Positions 15,077 through 23,860 of a stretch of 64,000 nucleotides of DNA are shown here, piece by piece. Within the stretch, counting starts at the first letter, position 1. Each line of letters starts with the position of its first letter. This DNA is from an uncultured Ilumatobacter sp. (GTDB lineage: Bacteria; Actinomycetota; Acidimicrobiia; Acidimicrobiales; Ilumatobacteraceae), in contig CALCXK010000041.1 in NCBI GenBank assembly GCA_937905835.1, forward strand, positions 1 to 64,000, in the 5' to 3' direction. The translations under genes and the position numbers were made by a program. Under the pieces are notes generated by a model, which ran no database searches, was not told where the DNA came from, and saw only the letters and a program-made list of their open reading frames with translations.

Positions 15077-17095
15077 ATGTCGAACATCACGATCTCGCTT
15101 CCTGACGGAACGACGCGCGAACTGCCCGAAGGCTCAACCGCCCTCGATCTCGCTGCGTCGATTAGTTCGGGCCTCCGCAAGGCTGCTGTGGCCGCAACGA
15201 TTGCCGGGCACGAGACCGATCTGACCACCACGCTGACTGATGGCGATGTGGTGTCGATCATTACGAACGACACCGACGCGGGCCGCCACGTTGTACGGCA
15301 CTCGACGGCGCACGTCTTAGCGCAGGCCGTGACAGCGCTGTATCCGGGCGCCAAGTTCACGATTGGCCCAGCAATCGAGAACGGCTTCTATTACGACTTT
15401 GATTTGCCCGACGGTAAGACATTCAACGACGACGATCTCGCAGTCATCGAGAAGCAGATGAAGGAAATCGTCAAGCAAAATCAGCCGTTCACGCGGTCCG
15501 AACACACGATGGCGCAAGCAAAGGAACTTTTTGCCGACCAGCCGTACAAGGTCGAGATCATCGAGCGCGTCGAGTCGATTCAGCAAGATGGCGGCGCAGC
15601 CGACTCGCAAGACGCTGGCGAAGTCAGTGGTGGAGGCGTGATCAGCGCCTACCGCAACACCGACGAGTTCGTCGACATGTGTGTCGGCCCCCACGTGCCC
15701 AGCACCGGCAAGCTTCCCTTCTTCAAGCTGCAGCGGGTCTCTGGCTCGTACTGGCGTGGCAACGAGAAGGGCCCGCAGCTCCAACGTGTCTACGGCACGG
15801 CATGGGAGTCAAAGCAGGCGCTCGCCGAGCATCTCCACCAGCTTGAAGAGGCACTCAAGCGCGATCACCGCAAGATCGCTGTCGAACAAGATCTGCTGAG
15901 TTTCCCGAGCAAGCTCGGTGGCGGCCTTGCCGTGTGGCATCCGAAGGGCGCCATCATCCGCAAGCTGATGGAGGACTACAGCCGTCAGCGTCACGAGAAC
16001 GGCGGCTACGACTTCGTCTACTCGCCGCACCTCGCAAACGCGAACCTCTTCGAGACCTCGGGCCACCTCGACTTCTACGCCGACGGGATGTATCCGCCGA
16101 TGGAGATGGACAACGGCACGTACTACCCGAAGCCGATGAACTGCCCGATGCACTGTTTGATCTTCGACAGCCGTCAGCGCAGCTACCGCGAACTGCCGCT
16201 CCGCCTCTTTGAGCTGGGCACCGTCTACCGCTACGAGCGCGCCGGCACGCTGCACGGCCTCATGCGGATCCGTGGTTTCACACAGGACGACAGCCACATC
16301 TACTGCACCGAAGAGCAGCTCGCAGGAGAAGTTGCGGGCCTGCTCGACTTTGTGCTGTCTGTACTCCGTGCTTTTGGTTTCGAAGAATTTACGTTCAACC
16401 TGTCGACGCGTGACCCTGACAAGTCGGTCGGCACTGACGAGATCTGGGAGACGGCAACGACTGCGCTGCGCGAGGCGCTCGACTCTCACGGCCTTGAATA
16501 CGCTGTCAAAGCGGGCGATGCAGCGTTCTATGGTCCTAAAATCGACATTGACGTTCGAGATGCCATTGGCCGTTCCTGGCAGCTGTCGACCATCCAGGCT
16601 GACTTCAATCTGCCCGAGCGGTTCGACCTCGAATACGTCGGCGACGACAACAATCGGCATCGGCCGATCATGTTGCACCGTGCCCTGATGGGATCGATCG
16701 AACGGTTTTTCGGCGTGCTCATCGAGCATTACGCCGGCAACTTCCCGACATGGCTCGCACCCATACAGGTTCGTGTGCTTCCCGTGTCTTCACCGCATGA
16801 GGAGTACGCCGCAGAAGTCGTTGCAGCACTCAAGGCCGCAGGAGCACGCGTCGACATGGTGGCAGCAGACGATGGCCTCGGCAAACGGATTCGCAACGGA
16901 AAAATAGAGAAGATTCCGTATGTGCTTGTCGTCGGTGACGACGATGTCGCTGCGCGCACAATCGGGGTGAATGTCCGCACCGATATGCAGGTTGAAGGGG
17001 CACCTGATGTCGAGCGTGACGTCCCACTCGACGGTTTTGTGGCTCGCTTCCAAGCTGAAGTGGCTGACGCCGAGACTGCTGCACTGCAGGCCTGA
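15077..17095 (+). CDS. thrS: Threonyl-tRNA synthetase
   Basis: The 672-residue class II synthetase attaches threonine to tRNA-Thr. The order is: TGS domain (1-62), second additional/editing domain with the HSTAHVLAQA zinc-site start, a class II core with the zinc cysteine in CPMHCLIF, RYERAGTLHGLMRIRGFTQDD and HRPIMLHRALMGSIERFFGVLIEH, and a C-terminal anticodon-binding domain. The editing domain contains an acidic insertion (QQDGGAADSQDAGEVSGGG). ATG 15077 is fixed by homology (MSNITISLPDG) and a TATCCT box 9 bases upstream. The stop overlaps the start of the HIT gene by one base (TGATG). thrS heads the thrS-HIT-pgsA-patA-pimA cluster also found in mycobacteria. Confidence 0.97.
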   Translation: MSNITISLPDGTTRELPEGSTALDLAASISSGLRKAAVAATIAGHETDLTTTLTDGDVVSIITNDTDAGRHVVRHSTAHVLAQAVTALYPGAKFTIGPAIENGFYYDFDLPDGKTFNDDDLAVIEKQMKEIVKQNQPFTRSEHTMAQAKELFADQPYKVEIIERVESIQQDGGAADSQDAGEVSGGGVISAYRNTDEFVDMCVGPHVPSTGKLPFFKLQRVSGSYWRGNEKGPQLQRVYGTAWESKQALAEHLHQLEEALKRDHRKIAVEQDLLSFPSKLGGGLAVWHPKGAIIRKLMEDYSRQRHENGGYDFVYSPHLANANLFETSGHLDFYADGMYPPMEMDNGTYYPKPMNCPMHCLIFDSRQRSYRELPLRLFELGTVYRYERAGTLHGLMRIRGFTQDDSHIYCTEEQLAGEVAGLLDFVLSVLRAFGFEEFTFNLSTRDPDKSVGTDEIWETATTALREALDSHGLEYAVKAGDAAFYGPKIDIDVRDAIGRSWQLSTIQADFNLPERFDLEYVGDDNNRHRPIMLHRALMGSIERFFGVLIEHYAGNFPTWLAPIQVRVLPVSSPHEEYAAEVVAALKAAGARVDMVAADDGLGKRIRNGKIEKIPYVLVVGDDDVAARTIGVNVRTDMQVEGAPDVERDVPLDGFVARFQAEVADAETAALQA

Positions 17096-17622
17096 TGCTC
17101 GAACGGATCTGGTCGGGGTGGCGCTCAAGCTACGTGGTTGGTGCCGGAGCGAACCCGGCAGTGGGCAGCGGGGTAGGCGACCCGAGTGTCTTCACACAGT
17201 TGCTCGAGTCTGGATTGCCAGACGATGAGACGCACATCGTGCATCGTGCAGAGCACGTCTTTTCGATCGTCAACATCCATCCGTACACGTCCGGTCATGT
17301 GCTTGTCTTGCCGTATCGCGAGGTGGCAGAAATTGAGCTGCTCACGCCCGAGGAGAGCGCGGAACTCTGGTCGGTCACGACAGAGGCGGCTGCGGTGGTG
17401 CGTGCGGAGTACCGGCCACACGGGATGAACATTGGGCTGAACGTGGGCCGTCCGGCTGGCGGGTCGATCCCCACCCATCTGCACATGCACGTTGTTCCGC
17501 GGTGGAATGGCGACTCAAACTTCATGTCGACGATCGCCAACGCACAGACGTTGCCCGAGGCGCTGGTCGTCACTGCGAGCCGTATTCGTACAGCCTGGAA
17601 CGCGCATATTTCCTCAACCTGA
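17095..17622 (+). CDS. HIT-domain nucleotide hydrolase/phosphorylase (Rv2613c-like)
   Basis: The 175-residue protein carries the histidine triad THLHMHVVPRW with His128, His130 and His132, preceded by NIHPYTSGHVLVLPYR and GLNVGRPAGGSIP, typical of the Fhit/Ap4A phosphorylase branch. In mycobacteria the gene at this position (between thrS and pgsA) encodes a diadenosine tetraphosphate phosphorylase; Ap4A is a side product of aminoacyl-tRNA synthetases, so linkage to thrS makes functional sense. Enzyme type (hydrolase or phosphorylase) cannot be decided from sequence. It starts in a one-base overlap with thrS and is translationally coupled to it. Confidence 0.88.
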   Translation: MLERIWSGWRSSYVVGAGANPAVGSGVGDPSVFTQLLESGLPDDETHIVHRAEHVFSIVNIHPYTSGHVLVLPYREVAEIELLTPEESAELWSVTTEAAAVVRAEYRPHGMNIGLNVGRPAGGSIPTHLHMHVVPRWNGDSNFMSTIANAQTLPEALVVTASRIRTAWNAHISST

Positions 17623-17672
17623 GGTCGAAGATACTGGGTGTCACAGGTGGTCCGACCTCGGTGTGATGCTCG

Positions 17673-17678
17673 TAGGCT
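17673..17678 (+). promoter_or_regulatory. -10 box of the two-helix membrane protein gene
   Basis: TAGGCT ends 8 bases before the ATG at 17687. It suggests a second promoter inside the cluster and supports this start. Confidence 0.3.
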
Positions 17679-17686
17679 GGGCGGTG

Positions 17687-18160
17687 ATGACCGACGACCA
17701 GATCGACGAGCTGCCTGACGACTTGAACCCGGCGGGGTTTGTCGGCGCCTATCTCTTTCCCGACAACAGCCGCCGGCGCTGGCCCGGAGCGATGTACCTC
17801 GGCCTGGCAGCTATCGCCGTGATCGTCTACTTCCTGGCCACCGACGCTGCTGTTGTGAACACGGGCTGGCTCGTCGGCGCTGCGGTGCTCGGCGCTGTCG
17901 GAATTTTCTCGATCACGAGTGGCTGGCAGATGAGTATTGACGAAAAGCAAGCACTTGTAGCAGCCCAGGGTGCGGTCGGGTTTGCCGTTGGACATGCCTC
18001 GGCCCAGCAGGTCTGGCGTGGGGTTCGGAGCCGTCCGACATGGCGCGTGCTGTGCTACTCCGCCGAAGAACCTCCCGTTCAGCGCGGCTTGGTTCTGGTC
18101 GATGCTGTTGATGGACAAATCCTGCAGCATCTCATCGAGGAGAACGACGAGACCGAGTAG
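17687..18160 (+). CDS. Small membrane protein with two transmembrane helices, unknown function
   Basis: I do not recognise this 157-residue protein. An acidic N terminus with DELPDDLNPAGFVGAYLFPDNS is followed by two hydrophobic helices (about 42-58 and 66-88) and a cytosolic or external C-terminal domain of about 65 residues (WRGVRSRPTWRVLCYSAEEPPVQRG). It ends in LVLVDAVDGQILQHLIEENDE, which has the look of a small PepSY-like strand-strand-helix unit. It lies between the HIT gene and pgsA, where mycobacteria have no extra gene, so it may be a lineage-specific membrane partner of phosphoinositide synthesis; that is inference. A start at ATG 17666 is also possible. Confidence 0.7.
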   Translation: MTDDQIDELPDDLNPAGFVGAYLFPDNSRRRWPGAMYLGLAAIAVIVYFLATDAAVVNTGWLVGAAVLGAVGIFSITSGWQMSIDEKQALVAAQGAVGFAVGHASAQQVWRGVRSRPTWRVLCYSAEEPPVQRGLVLVDAVDGQILQHLIEENDETE

Positions 18161-18163
18161 GGT
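18158..18163 (+). promoter_or_regulatory. -10 box of pgsA overlapping the upstream stop codon
   Basis: TAGGGT begins with the TAG stop codon of the preceding gene and ends 9 bases before the pgsA ATG. It may be fortuitous because the stop fixes its first three bases. Confidence 0.2.
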
Positions 18164-18172
18164 TGTCACAAC

Positions 18173-18859
18173 ATGTTTGACGGCACTTTCAGAAAGCCGG
18201 TCGACAGAGCGGTACGGCCGATCGGCGCACTTCTGCGCAAGACTCGCCTCACCCCCGACCATCTCACCATCGTGGGCCTGCTGGTCGGCATTGCAGCGGC
18301 AGTTGCCATTGGCTTCGGCCGTCTCTGGGTCGGCCTCGGCCTCGTGATTCTCGCTGCGCTGCCTGACCTCCTCGACGGGGCATTGGCCAAAGCCTCAGGA
18401 ACGTCCAGCCAACGCGGTGCCTTCTTCGACTCGACGGTCGACCGCGTCACCGACTCGCTGCTGCTCGGTGGTATCGGCTGGCATTTTGCCCTCACCGAAG
18501 ATTCCCGGATGGTGCTGCTTCCGTTTGCCGTGGCGTCGATTGCCTCGGTCATCAGCTACCAGCGGGCCAAGGCAGAGTCGCTCGGAATCGAAGCCAAGGG
18601 CGGCTTGATGGAGCGCGCCGAGCGGATCATTGCGCTCCTCATCGGCCTCGCCTTCAACGTTTTACTCATTCCGATTCTCTGGATCATGCTGGTGCTCACC
18701 TCGATCACGGCGCTTCAGCGATTTTGGAAAGTGTGGAATGCAGCTGATGTCGCGCCGGTCACGGCCGCTCGGATCGAGATGCGTCGCTCACGTCGGCAGA
18801 GCCGCCGAGTCGCTCGAACAGCGCTTCGCCGAACCAGTATCCCGCGCCGCAAGCCGTGA
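18173..18859 (+). CDS. pgsA: CDP-alcohol phosphatidyltransferase, probable phosphatidylinositol phosphate synthase
   Basis: The 228-residue integral membrane enzyme bears the complete CDP-alcohol transferase signature: Asp65-x2-Asp68-Gly69-x2-Ala72-x9-Gly82-x3-Asp86-x3-Asp90 within DLLDGALAKASG and RGAFFDSTVD. Six or so hydrophobic helices follow the family pattern. The segment GGLMERAERI after the signature and its place next to PatA and PimA genes point to the actinobacterial phosphatidylinositol-phosphate synthase, which transfers phosphatidyl from CDP-diacylglycerol to inositol phosphate. A phosphatidylglycerophosphate synthase is less likely. The C-terminal 40 residues are very basic. 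It starts 12 bases after the preceding stop. Confidence 0.87.
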   Translation: MFDGTFRKPVDRAVRPIGALLRKTRLTPDHLTIVGLLVGIAAAVAIGFGRLWVGLGLVILAALPDLLDGALAKASGTSSQRGAFFDSTVDRVTDSLLLGGIGWHFALTEDSRMVLLPFAVASIASVISYQRAKAESLGIEAKGGLMERAERIIALLIGLAFNVLLIPILWIMLVLTSITALQRFWKVWNAADVAPVTAARIEMRRSRRQSRRVARTALRRTSIPRRKP

Positions 18860-18899
18860 CAAGCCGAGCAACGACACCTGTGGCAGGGCGCAACGCCGC

Positions 18900-19883
18900 G
18901 TGAGCGACGACCGGGGTTCGACCGCTTCGTACAGTCCGAGTTGGAGCGACCTCGCCGATCCGCGCTGGCATGTCGATCGGATCGCCAACCGCGTGACGAC
19001 GAACTCCTACAAGGCTGGTGCGCTCGCAGCACGACTCCTGCCGAGGGCTGTTGCCGCTGGGCTCGCCACCCCTGCTGGCTGGGGCGCCACCATTTCGAGC
19101 CCGGAACGCCGGGCCATGATCGAGCGGCATCTCCAACGGGTCGACCCCACGTTGCGGGGTTTACGGCTCCGTCGAGCTGTCCAGGAGTCGTTCGACTCCT
19201 ATGCCCGCTACTGGATCGAGAGCTTTCGGCTGCCGGCCATGTCGAAACGTGCGGTGGCCCGATCGTTCCGAGAAGACGGCTATCAGCACCTCCTGACGGC
19301 GCTCGATGCGGGAAAGGGTGCGATCATCGCATTGCCTCATCTGGGCGGTTGGGAATGGGCTGGCCGCTGGATTGCCGACCAGGGGCATCCGATCACCGTG
19401 GTCGTGGAGCGACTCGACCCTCCTGAGTTGTTCGACTGGTTTGTCGAATTGCGGTCCAAGCTCGGGATGACCGTCGTCCCGGTTGGCCCCGACGCAGGCA
19501 AGGCGGTCATCCGGGCGCTCAACAACAACCACGTCGTGTGTCTGTTGTCTGATCGTGACATTCAAGGTGGCGGCCCCGAAGTTGAGTTTTTCGGCGAGCG
19601 CACCACCTTGCCAGGTGGGGCAGCAACTGTTGCCTTGCGTACCGGAGCGCCGATCCTCCCGACCGGCATCTACTTCACAGACAGATTTGATGGTCACCTG
19701 GGGTATGTCCGTCCGCCGATTCCGGTTGAGCGGCAGGCAAAACGACTTCGTGATGACGTCCAGCGGATCACTCAGCTGATCGCTCAAGAACTGGAAGTCC
19801 TGATTCGGCGAGCCCCATCACAATGGCACCTGTTCCAACCGAACTGGCCAAGCGACCCGGGTTATGGGCAGGACTCCAGGTAG
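18900..19883 (+). CDS. patA: Phosphatidylinositol mannoside acyltransferase (PatA-like)
   Basis: The 327-residue protein belongs to the lysophospholipid acyltransferase superfamily branch that includes LpxL/HtrB and mycobacterial PatA. The active-site motif is LPHLGGWEWAG (His147/Glu152), with LLSDRDIQGGGPEVEFFGE and a C-terminal QWHLFQPNW typical of the family. PatA acylates the mannose of phosphatidylinositol mono-mannoside at the inner face of the membrane. The GTG at 18900 was chosen because GCAGGG lies upstream and family similarity begins soon after; the frame is open further upstream but would overlap pgsA heavily. pimA follows after 114 bases. Confidence 0.86.
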   Translation: MSDDRGSTASYSPSWSDLADPRWHVDRIANRVTTNSYKAGALAARLLPRAVAAGLATPAGWGATISSPERRAMIERHLQRVDPTLRGLRLRRAVQESFDSYARYWIESFRLPAMSKRAVARSFREDGYQHLLTALDAGKGAIIALPHLGGWEWAGRWIADQGHPITVVVERLDPPELFDWFVELRSKLGMTVVPVGPDAGKAVIRALNNNHVVCLLSDRDIQGGGPEVEFFGERTTLPGGAATVALRTGAPILPTGIYFTDRFDGHLGYVRPPIPVERQAKRLRDDVQRITQLIAQELEVLIRRAPSQWHLFQPNWPSDPGYGQDSR

Positions 19884-19997
19884 ACGTTTGTTCGAGCACG
19901 GAGCCCCAGCCTGGCAACGAGTCGCCCACGTCGGTGATGACCCGGCAGGCTCGTCAGATATCGGAATGGTGCGCCGCAGTCGGCTAGACATGCCTCG

Positions 19998-21101
19998 GTG
20001 AGTAGTGCCCACGACACCGACACCCCCCCGATGCGCATCGGGATCGTGTGCCCGTACAGCCTGACCATCCCGGGTGGAGTGCAGATGCAGGTGCTCGCCA
20101 TCGCAAGGGAGTTGCGCTCCCGCGGGCACGAGGCGCGGGTGCTCGGCCCGTGTGATGGGCCGCCACCAGAGAGCTTTGTCACGCCGCTCGGCAACTCGTT
20201 GCCGCTTGCGGCCAACGGCTCGATCGCTCCGCTCGCACCCGACCTGCCAGCAGCATTGCGAACGATGCGTGCACTGACTGACGAGGCCTTCGACATCATC
20301 CACGTCCATGAACCGTTGGCACCAGGGCCGACGCTCACATCAGTCCTGTTCCATCCTGCGCCAATCGTTGCGACGTTTCACGCGGCGGGTTCGTCAACCA
20401 GTTACCGACTCCTGAACCGTGCGCTCAGCCGGATTATCAAGCGCATTGACCACAAGGTCGTCGTGTCAAAAGACGCGCTCGCACTGGTGCAGTCGCATCT
20501 TGGCGGCGACTACGAGGTGTTGTTCAATGGCGTCAACATCGAAGAAATGCAGGCGTTTGAGCCGCACCAGTACGACCGCCCGAGCGTGTTCTTTTGCGGG
20601 CGTCACGAAGATCGCAAGGGTCTACGGGTCCTGATCGATGCATTCGAGCAACTCGGAGACAACGTCGACCTGTGGATTGCGGGGGAGGGGCCCGACACTG
20701 CGGCGCTCCAAGCCCAAACCAAAGGAGACCCGCGCATCCACTGGCTCGGCCGTGTGACCGACGAGGACAAGATTGCCCGGCTCCGTGGCGCCGATGTGTT
20801 CTGCGCACCCTCACTCGGTGGCGAATCGTTCGGCGTGGTACTTATCGAATCAATGGCAGCCGGGACGACCGTGGTGGCGAGCGGATTGGACGGATATCGG
20901 AACGTCGCCACCCACGAGGAGAATGCGCTGTTGGCCGAACCGGGCGACGCAGGAGCACTAGCAGCTGCCATCCAGCGCGCGCTCGACGACGATAATTTGA
21001 CCGAGCGCCTCCGTGCGCACGGGTCGCTTCGGGCCCTCGACTTCTCGATGTCGACGCTGGTCGACCACTACATCCGGATTTACCGCAACCTGATTGCCTG
21101 A
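19998..21101 (+). CDS. pimA: Phosphatidylinositol alpha-mannosyltransferase (PimA-like)
   Basis: The 367-residue GT4 glycosyltransferase transfers mannose from GDP-mannose to phosphatidylinositol at the membrane surface. It matches PimA in MRIGIVCPYSLTIPGGVQ (the acceptor-side loop), IIHVHEPLAPGP, FNGVNIEEM, FCGRHEDRKGL (donor site), and FCAPSLGGESFGVVLIESMAAGTTVVAS with the EX7E pair. GTG 19998 is preceded by TAGACA 7 bases upstream; ATG 20031 is the position where mycobacterial PimA starts and is the alternative. With pgsA and patA it completes the first steps of phosphatidylinositol mannoside synthesis. Confidence 0.9.
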   Translation: MSSAHDTDTPPMRIGIVCPYSLTIPGGVQMQVLAIARELRSRGHEARVLGPCDGPPPESFVTPLGNSLPLAANGSIAPLAPDLPAALRTMRALTDEAFDIIHVHEPLAPGPTLTSVLFHPAPIVATFHAAGSSTSYRLLNRALSRIIKRIDHKVVVSKDALALVQSHLGGDYEVLFNGVNIEEMQAFEPHQYDRPSVFFCGRHEDRKGLRVLIDAFEQLGDNVDLWIAGEGPDTAALQAQTKGDPRIHWLGRVTDEDKIARLRGADVFCAPSLGGESFGVVLIESMAAGTTVVASGLDGYRNVATHEENALLAEPGDAGALAAAIQRALDDDNLTERLRAHGSLRALDFSMSTLVDHYIRIYRNLIA

Positions 21102-21170
21102 CTGTCGGAGCGCCATCGGTTCTGAAAAATGGCCGGTGGGGAATCCCACTTCCACCGCATCGATCGGTCG

Positions 21171-21176
21171 TACACT
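21171..21176 (+). promoter_or_regulatory. -10 box of lemA
   Basis: TACACT ends 6 bases before ATG 21183, so transcription would start at the A of the start codon. It supports the short LemA start over the open frame upstream. Confidence 0.45.
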
Positions 21177-21182
21177 GCGCGC

Positions 21183-21731
21183 ATGGTCATCCTTGTCATC
21201 GTCATTGCTGTCTTGGTCCTGGCGTTGGTCATCGGTGCCTACAACGGGCTGATCCGTCGCCGCAACCAGATCGAGAACGCTTGGTCCCAGATCGATGTGC
21301 AGCTCAAGCGACGCCTCGATGTGATCCCCAACCTCGTCGAAACTGTCAAGGGATATGCCGCTCACGAGCGCGAAACCCTCGAAGGGGTGATCAACGCCAG
21401 GAATGCAGCACTTGCCGCACCCGACACCCCGGACGGCCAGGCTGGCGCCAACAACATGCTGACTGGTGCGCTCGGAAAGCTCTTCGCACTTGGCGAGGCG
21501 TACCCCGACCTGAAAGCCAACCAGAACTTTCTGCAACTGCAAGAAGAACTGACTGCGACCGAAGGCCGTGTCGCCTATTCGCGCCAGTTCTACAACGACA
21601 GCGTGCTCGACTACAACAATAAGCTTGAGCAGATCCCGACCGTGTTCTTTGCCACAGCGATGAAGTTCGATCGTCGCGAGTATTTCCAGGCCGAAGAGGC
21701 CGCCCGGACAGTTCCGTCCATCGAGTTCTGA
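21183..21731 (+). CDS. lemA: LemA family membrane protein
   Basis: The 182-residue protein has one N-terminal transmembrane helix (residues 2-20) followed by the LemA core: YNGLIRRRNQIENAWSQIDVQLKRRLDVIPNLVETVKGYAAHE, then long helices and SRQFYNDSVLDYNNKLEQIP near residue 140. LemA proteins are helical, with the C-terminal domain outside or inside depending on species, and their role is unknown; they are often adjacent to the HtpX protease, as here (25 bases downstream). The start at 21183 gives the usual family length and follows a perfectly spaced -10 box. Confidence 0.9.
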   Translation: MVILVIVIAVLVLALVIGAYNGLIRRRNQIENAWSQIDVQLKRRLDVIPNLVETVKGYAAHERETLEGVINARNAALAAPDTPDGQAGANNMLTGALGKLFALGEAYPDLKANQNFLQLQEELTATEGRVAYSRQFYNDSVLDYNNKLEQIPTVFFATAMKFDRREYFQAEEAARTVPSIEF

Positions 21732-21756
21732 TCAGTCGACTGCACCACATCACCTC

Positions 21757-22662
21757 ATGTTTGAACTGATCCGATCGAACAAACGCCGAAGCGTCGCCCT
21801 CGTTGCATGCTTCATGCTCTTCATCGTGCTCATCGGCGCCGCCATTGGTGCGCTTGTCGGCAATGGCATTGCCTGCACACTGGTTGCCCTGGCTTTCAGC
21901 GGCAGCGTTGCCTTCTACTCGTACTGGCGAGCCGACAAGATCGCGCTGAAGATCAGCCGAGCCGAGCCGGCCTCAAAAATCGAATACCAACGGCTCCACA
22001 ACATCGTTGAAGGTCTCTGTATTGCCGCAGGCCTGCCGAAGCCTGGCGTGTATGTCATCCACGACCCAGCACCGAACGCCTTTGCCACGGGCCGCAATCC
22101 AGAACACGCAGCGATCGCAGTCACGAGCGGTCTCCTCGAAAAGCTCAATCGGGTCGAACTCGAAGGAGTCGTCGCACACGAACTCGGCCACATCAAGAAC
22201 TATGACATCCTCGTGTCGACGCTCGCGGTCACGATGGTCGGCGCCATCGCCCTCCTCGCCGACGGTGCCATCCGCCTGATGTGGTGGAACGGTGGGCGCG
22301 TGTCACGATCAGGAGACCGTTCGAACGGCAGTAACCCACTGGCCTACGCCGGGTTTGCTTTACTTATCATGTCGCCGCTCATCGCCAAAGCCATGCAGGC
22401 CGCGATCTCGCGGCGCCGCGAGGCGCTCGCCGACGTCACGGCGTGTCAGCTGACTCGGTATCCGCCAGGTCTGATCTCGGCGCTGGAAAAGCTGCAGGAA
22501 GACACCACAGTGACGCACAGTGCTTCGATGGCTACGGCACACTTATGGATCGAGCAGCCGATGAGCGGAGTCGGCGACAATGGCAAGCTCGGTGGTATCC
22601 ACAAAATGTTCGACACGCACCCGCCGCTTGACGAACGCATAGCACTCCTGAGAGAACTCTGA
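21757..22662 (+). CDS. htpX: M48 family zinc metalloprotease (HtpX-like)
   Basis: The 301-residue membrane protease has two N-terminal helices (about 13-35 and 39-55), then the catalytic HELGH (His141, Glu142, His145) in EGVVAHELGHIKNYD and a downstream RREALADVTA segment supplying the third zinc ligand (Glu). A second hydrophobic pair spans about 150-172 and 200-218. HtpX takes part in quality control of membrane proteins. The gene follows lemA after 25 bases, and its TGA overlaps the ATG of the next gene by one base. Length is normal for the family. Confidence 0.9.
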   Translation: MFELIRSNKRRSVALVACFMLFIVLIGAAIGALVGNGIACTLVALAFSGSVAFYSYWRADKIALKISRAEPASKIEYQRLHNIVEGLCIAAGLPKPGVYVIHDPAPNAFATGRNPEHAAIAVTSGLLEKLNRVELEGVVAHELGHIKNYDILVSTLAVTMVGAIALLADGAIRLMWWNGGRVSRSGDRSNGSNPLAYAGFALLIMSPLIAKAMQAAISRRREALADVTACQLTRYPPGLISALEKLQEDTTVTHSASMATAHLWIEQPMSGVGDNGKLGGIHKMFDTHPPLDERIALLREL

Positions 22663-23765
22663 TGACCAACTCGAAGTATCTGGCAGGCGCTGCGGCGCTG
22701 GCCCTGGTTGCCGCTGCATGTAGCGGTGGAAGCTCCCCAGAAGCCACGATCACCACGGTGACCAGTGCGACGACTGCTGTCTCGGAAACAACAACCACGA
22801 GCACCGCGCCATCGAGTACCACGAGCACCATTTCGGTGCCCAGCACGACGCTCGCTCCTGACGTGGCGCGTCAGCCGCTGACCGGTGTGCCCGTTGAGAG
22901 CGAGGCCGACATCACCGATCGTGCCGCGCTCGCCGTCAAGATCGACAACCAGGCGGCCGCCCGGCGCAACCACTCCGGTCTCGCCGTTGCCGATCTCGTC
23001 TTTGAAGAAAAGGTCGAGGGCGGCGTCACTCGCTTCGCAGCGGTGTTCCACTCACAAGACGCCGACCCGGTCGGTCCGATCCGGTCGGGTCGCGAACAGG
23101 ATGTCAACCTTCTGAGTTCGCTGAACGAACCGCTCTTCGGTTGGAGTGGCGGCAACCCGGGCGTCACGCGTCTTGTCCGGGCCTCGTTCCTCGTCGACGT
23201 CGGAGCGCCTCTCAACTTCGGCAGCTACTACCGCGGCCCGGGAAGTGCTCCACACAACCTGTACTCCGACACGGCGTCTCTGTACGCGTTGACGCCGGAA
23301 GATCATCCCGGCGCGCCGCCGCGCCAGTTTGAGTTCCTCGACGACGGCAAGGTCTTCTCGGGTGACGCCGCCAAGAAGGTGTCGTTCAGGATTGGGAGCA
23401 TCGACATCATGTGGGACTGGAACGCCGACGAAGGGCGCTACGAGCGCTCCCAAGAGGGCAGCAAGCACGTCGACAAAACTTATGGTCAGATCGGTGCGCA
23501 GAACGTCATCGTGCTCGCCGTCGACTACCGCCAAAGTTCCATCGACTCGCAGGCTCCCGAGGCAGTCACGTTGGGCGGAGGTCAGGCAACCGTGTTCAGT
23601 AACGGTGAGGTCATTACGGGACGCTGGCAGAAAGACCTCGCTATTTACAACTTCGTCTTGACCGATAATAACGGTGATCCGATCAAGTTGACGCCGGGTC
23701 AGACCTGGATCGAACTCGTCGAAGTGGGAACGTCGGGCGACCCGGCCGACCTGACGATCGAGTAG
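22662..23765 (+). CDS. DUF3048 (YerB-type) lipoprotein
   Basis: The 367-residue exported protein begins with a lipoprotein signal peptide (LALVAAAC, lipid-attached Cys20). A Ser/Thr-rich spacer (about 24-66) likely crosses the cell wall. Two DUF3048 halves follow, with AVKIDNQAAAR, VGPIRSGREQD, YYRGPGSAPHNLYS and a C-terminal IKLTPGQTWIELVE segment. The family is widespread in Gram-positive bacteria and its function is unknown. It would be a substrate of the LspA encoded at 577. It is coupled to htpX by a one-base overlap, which suggests a shared envelope role. Confidence 0.88.
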   Translation: MTNSKYLAGAAALALVAAACSGGSSPEATITTVTSATTAVSETTTTSTAPSSTTSTISVPSTTLAPDVARQPLTGVPVESEADITDRAALAVKIDNQAAARRNHSGLAVADLVFEEKVEGGVTRFAAVFHSQDADPVGPIRSGREQDVNLLSSLNEPLFGWSGGNPGVTRLVRASFLVDVGAPLNFGSYYRGPGSAPHNLYSDTASLYALTPEDHPGAPPRQFEFLDDGKVFSGDAAKKVSFRIGSIDIMWDWNADEGRYERSQEGSKHVDKTYGQIGAQNVIVLAVDYRQSSIDSQAPEAVTLGGGQATVFSNGEVITGRWQKDLAIYNFVLTDNNGDPIKLTPGQTWIELVEVGTSGDPADLTIE

Positions 23766-23860
23766 CCGCGCCTCCGTTGAGGGCGTTTTGACACGGGTGT
23801 CAGCGGCACCCCTGAGAATGCGATACACGATCGGGCAAGAATCGGCCCGATGAAAGTACG

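Noticed and set aside
16790..17128. Antisense frame at the thrS/HIT junction
   Set aside because: It overlaps conserved anticodon-domain codons of thrS, and composition is Cys/His/Arg-rich in a way typical of shadow frames.
23788..23801. Consensus -35 box TTGACA before pdxS
   Set aside because: No -10 box lies at 16-19 bases; the hexamer is part of the short palindrome GACAC-GG-GTGTC whose role is unclear.
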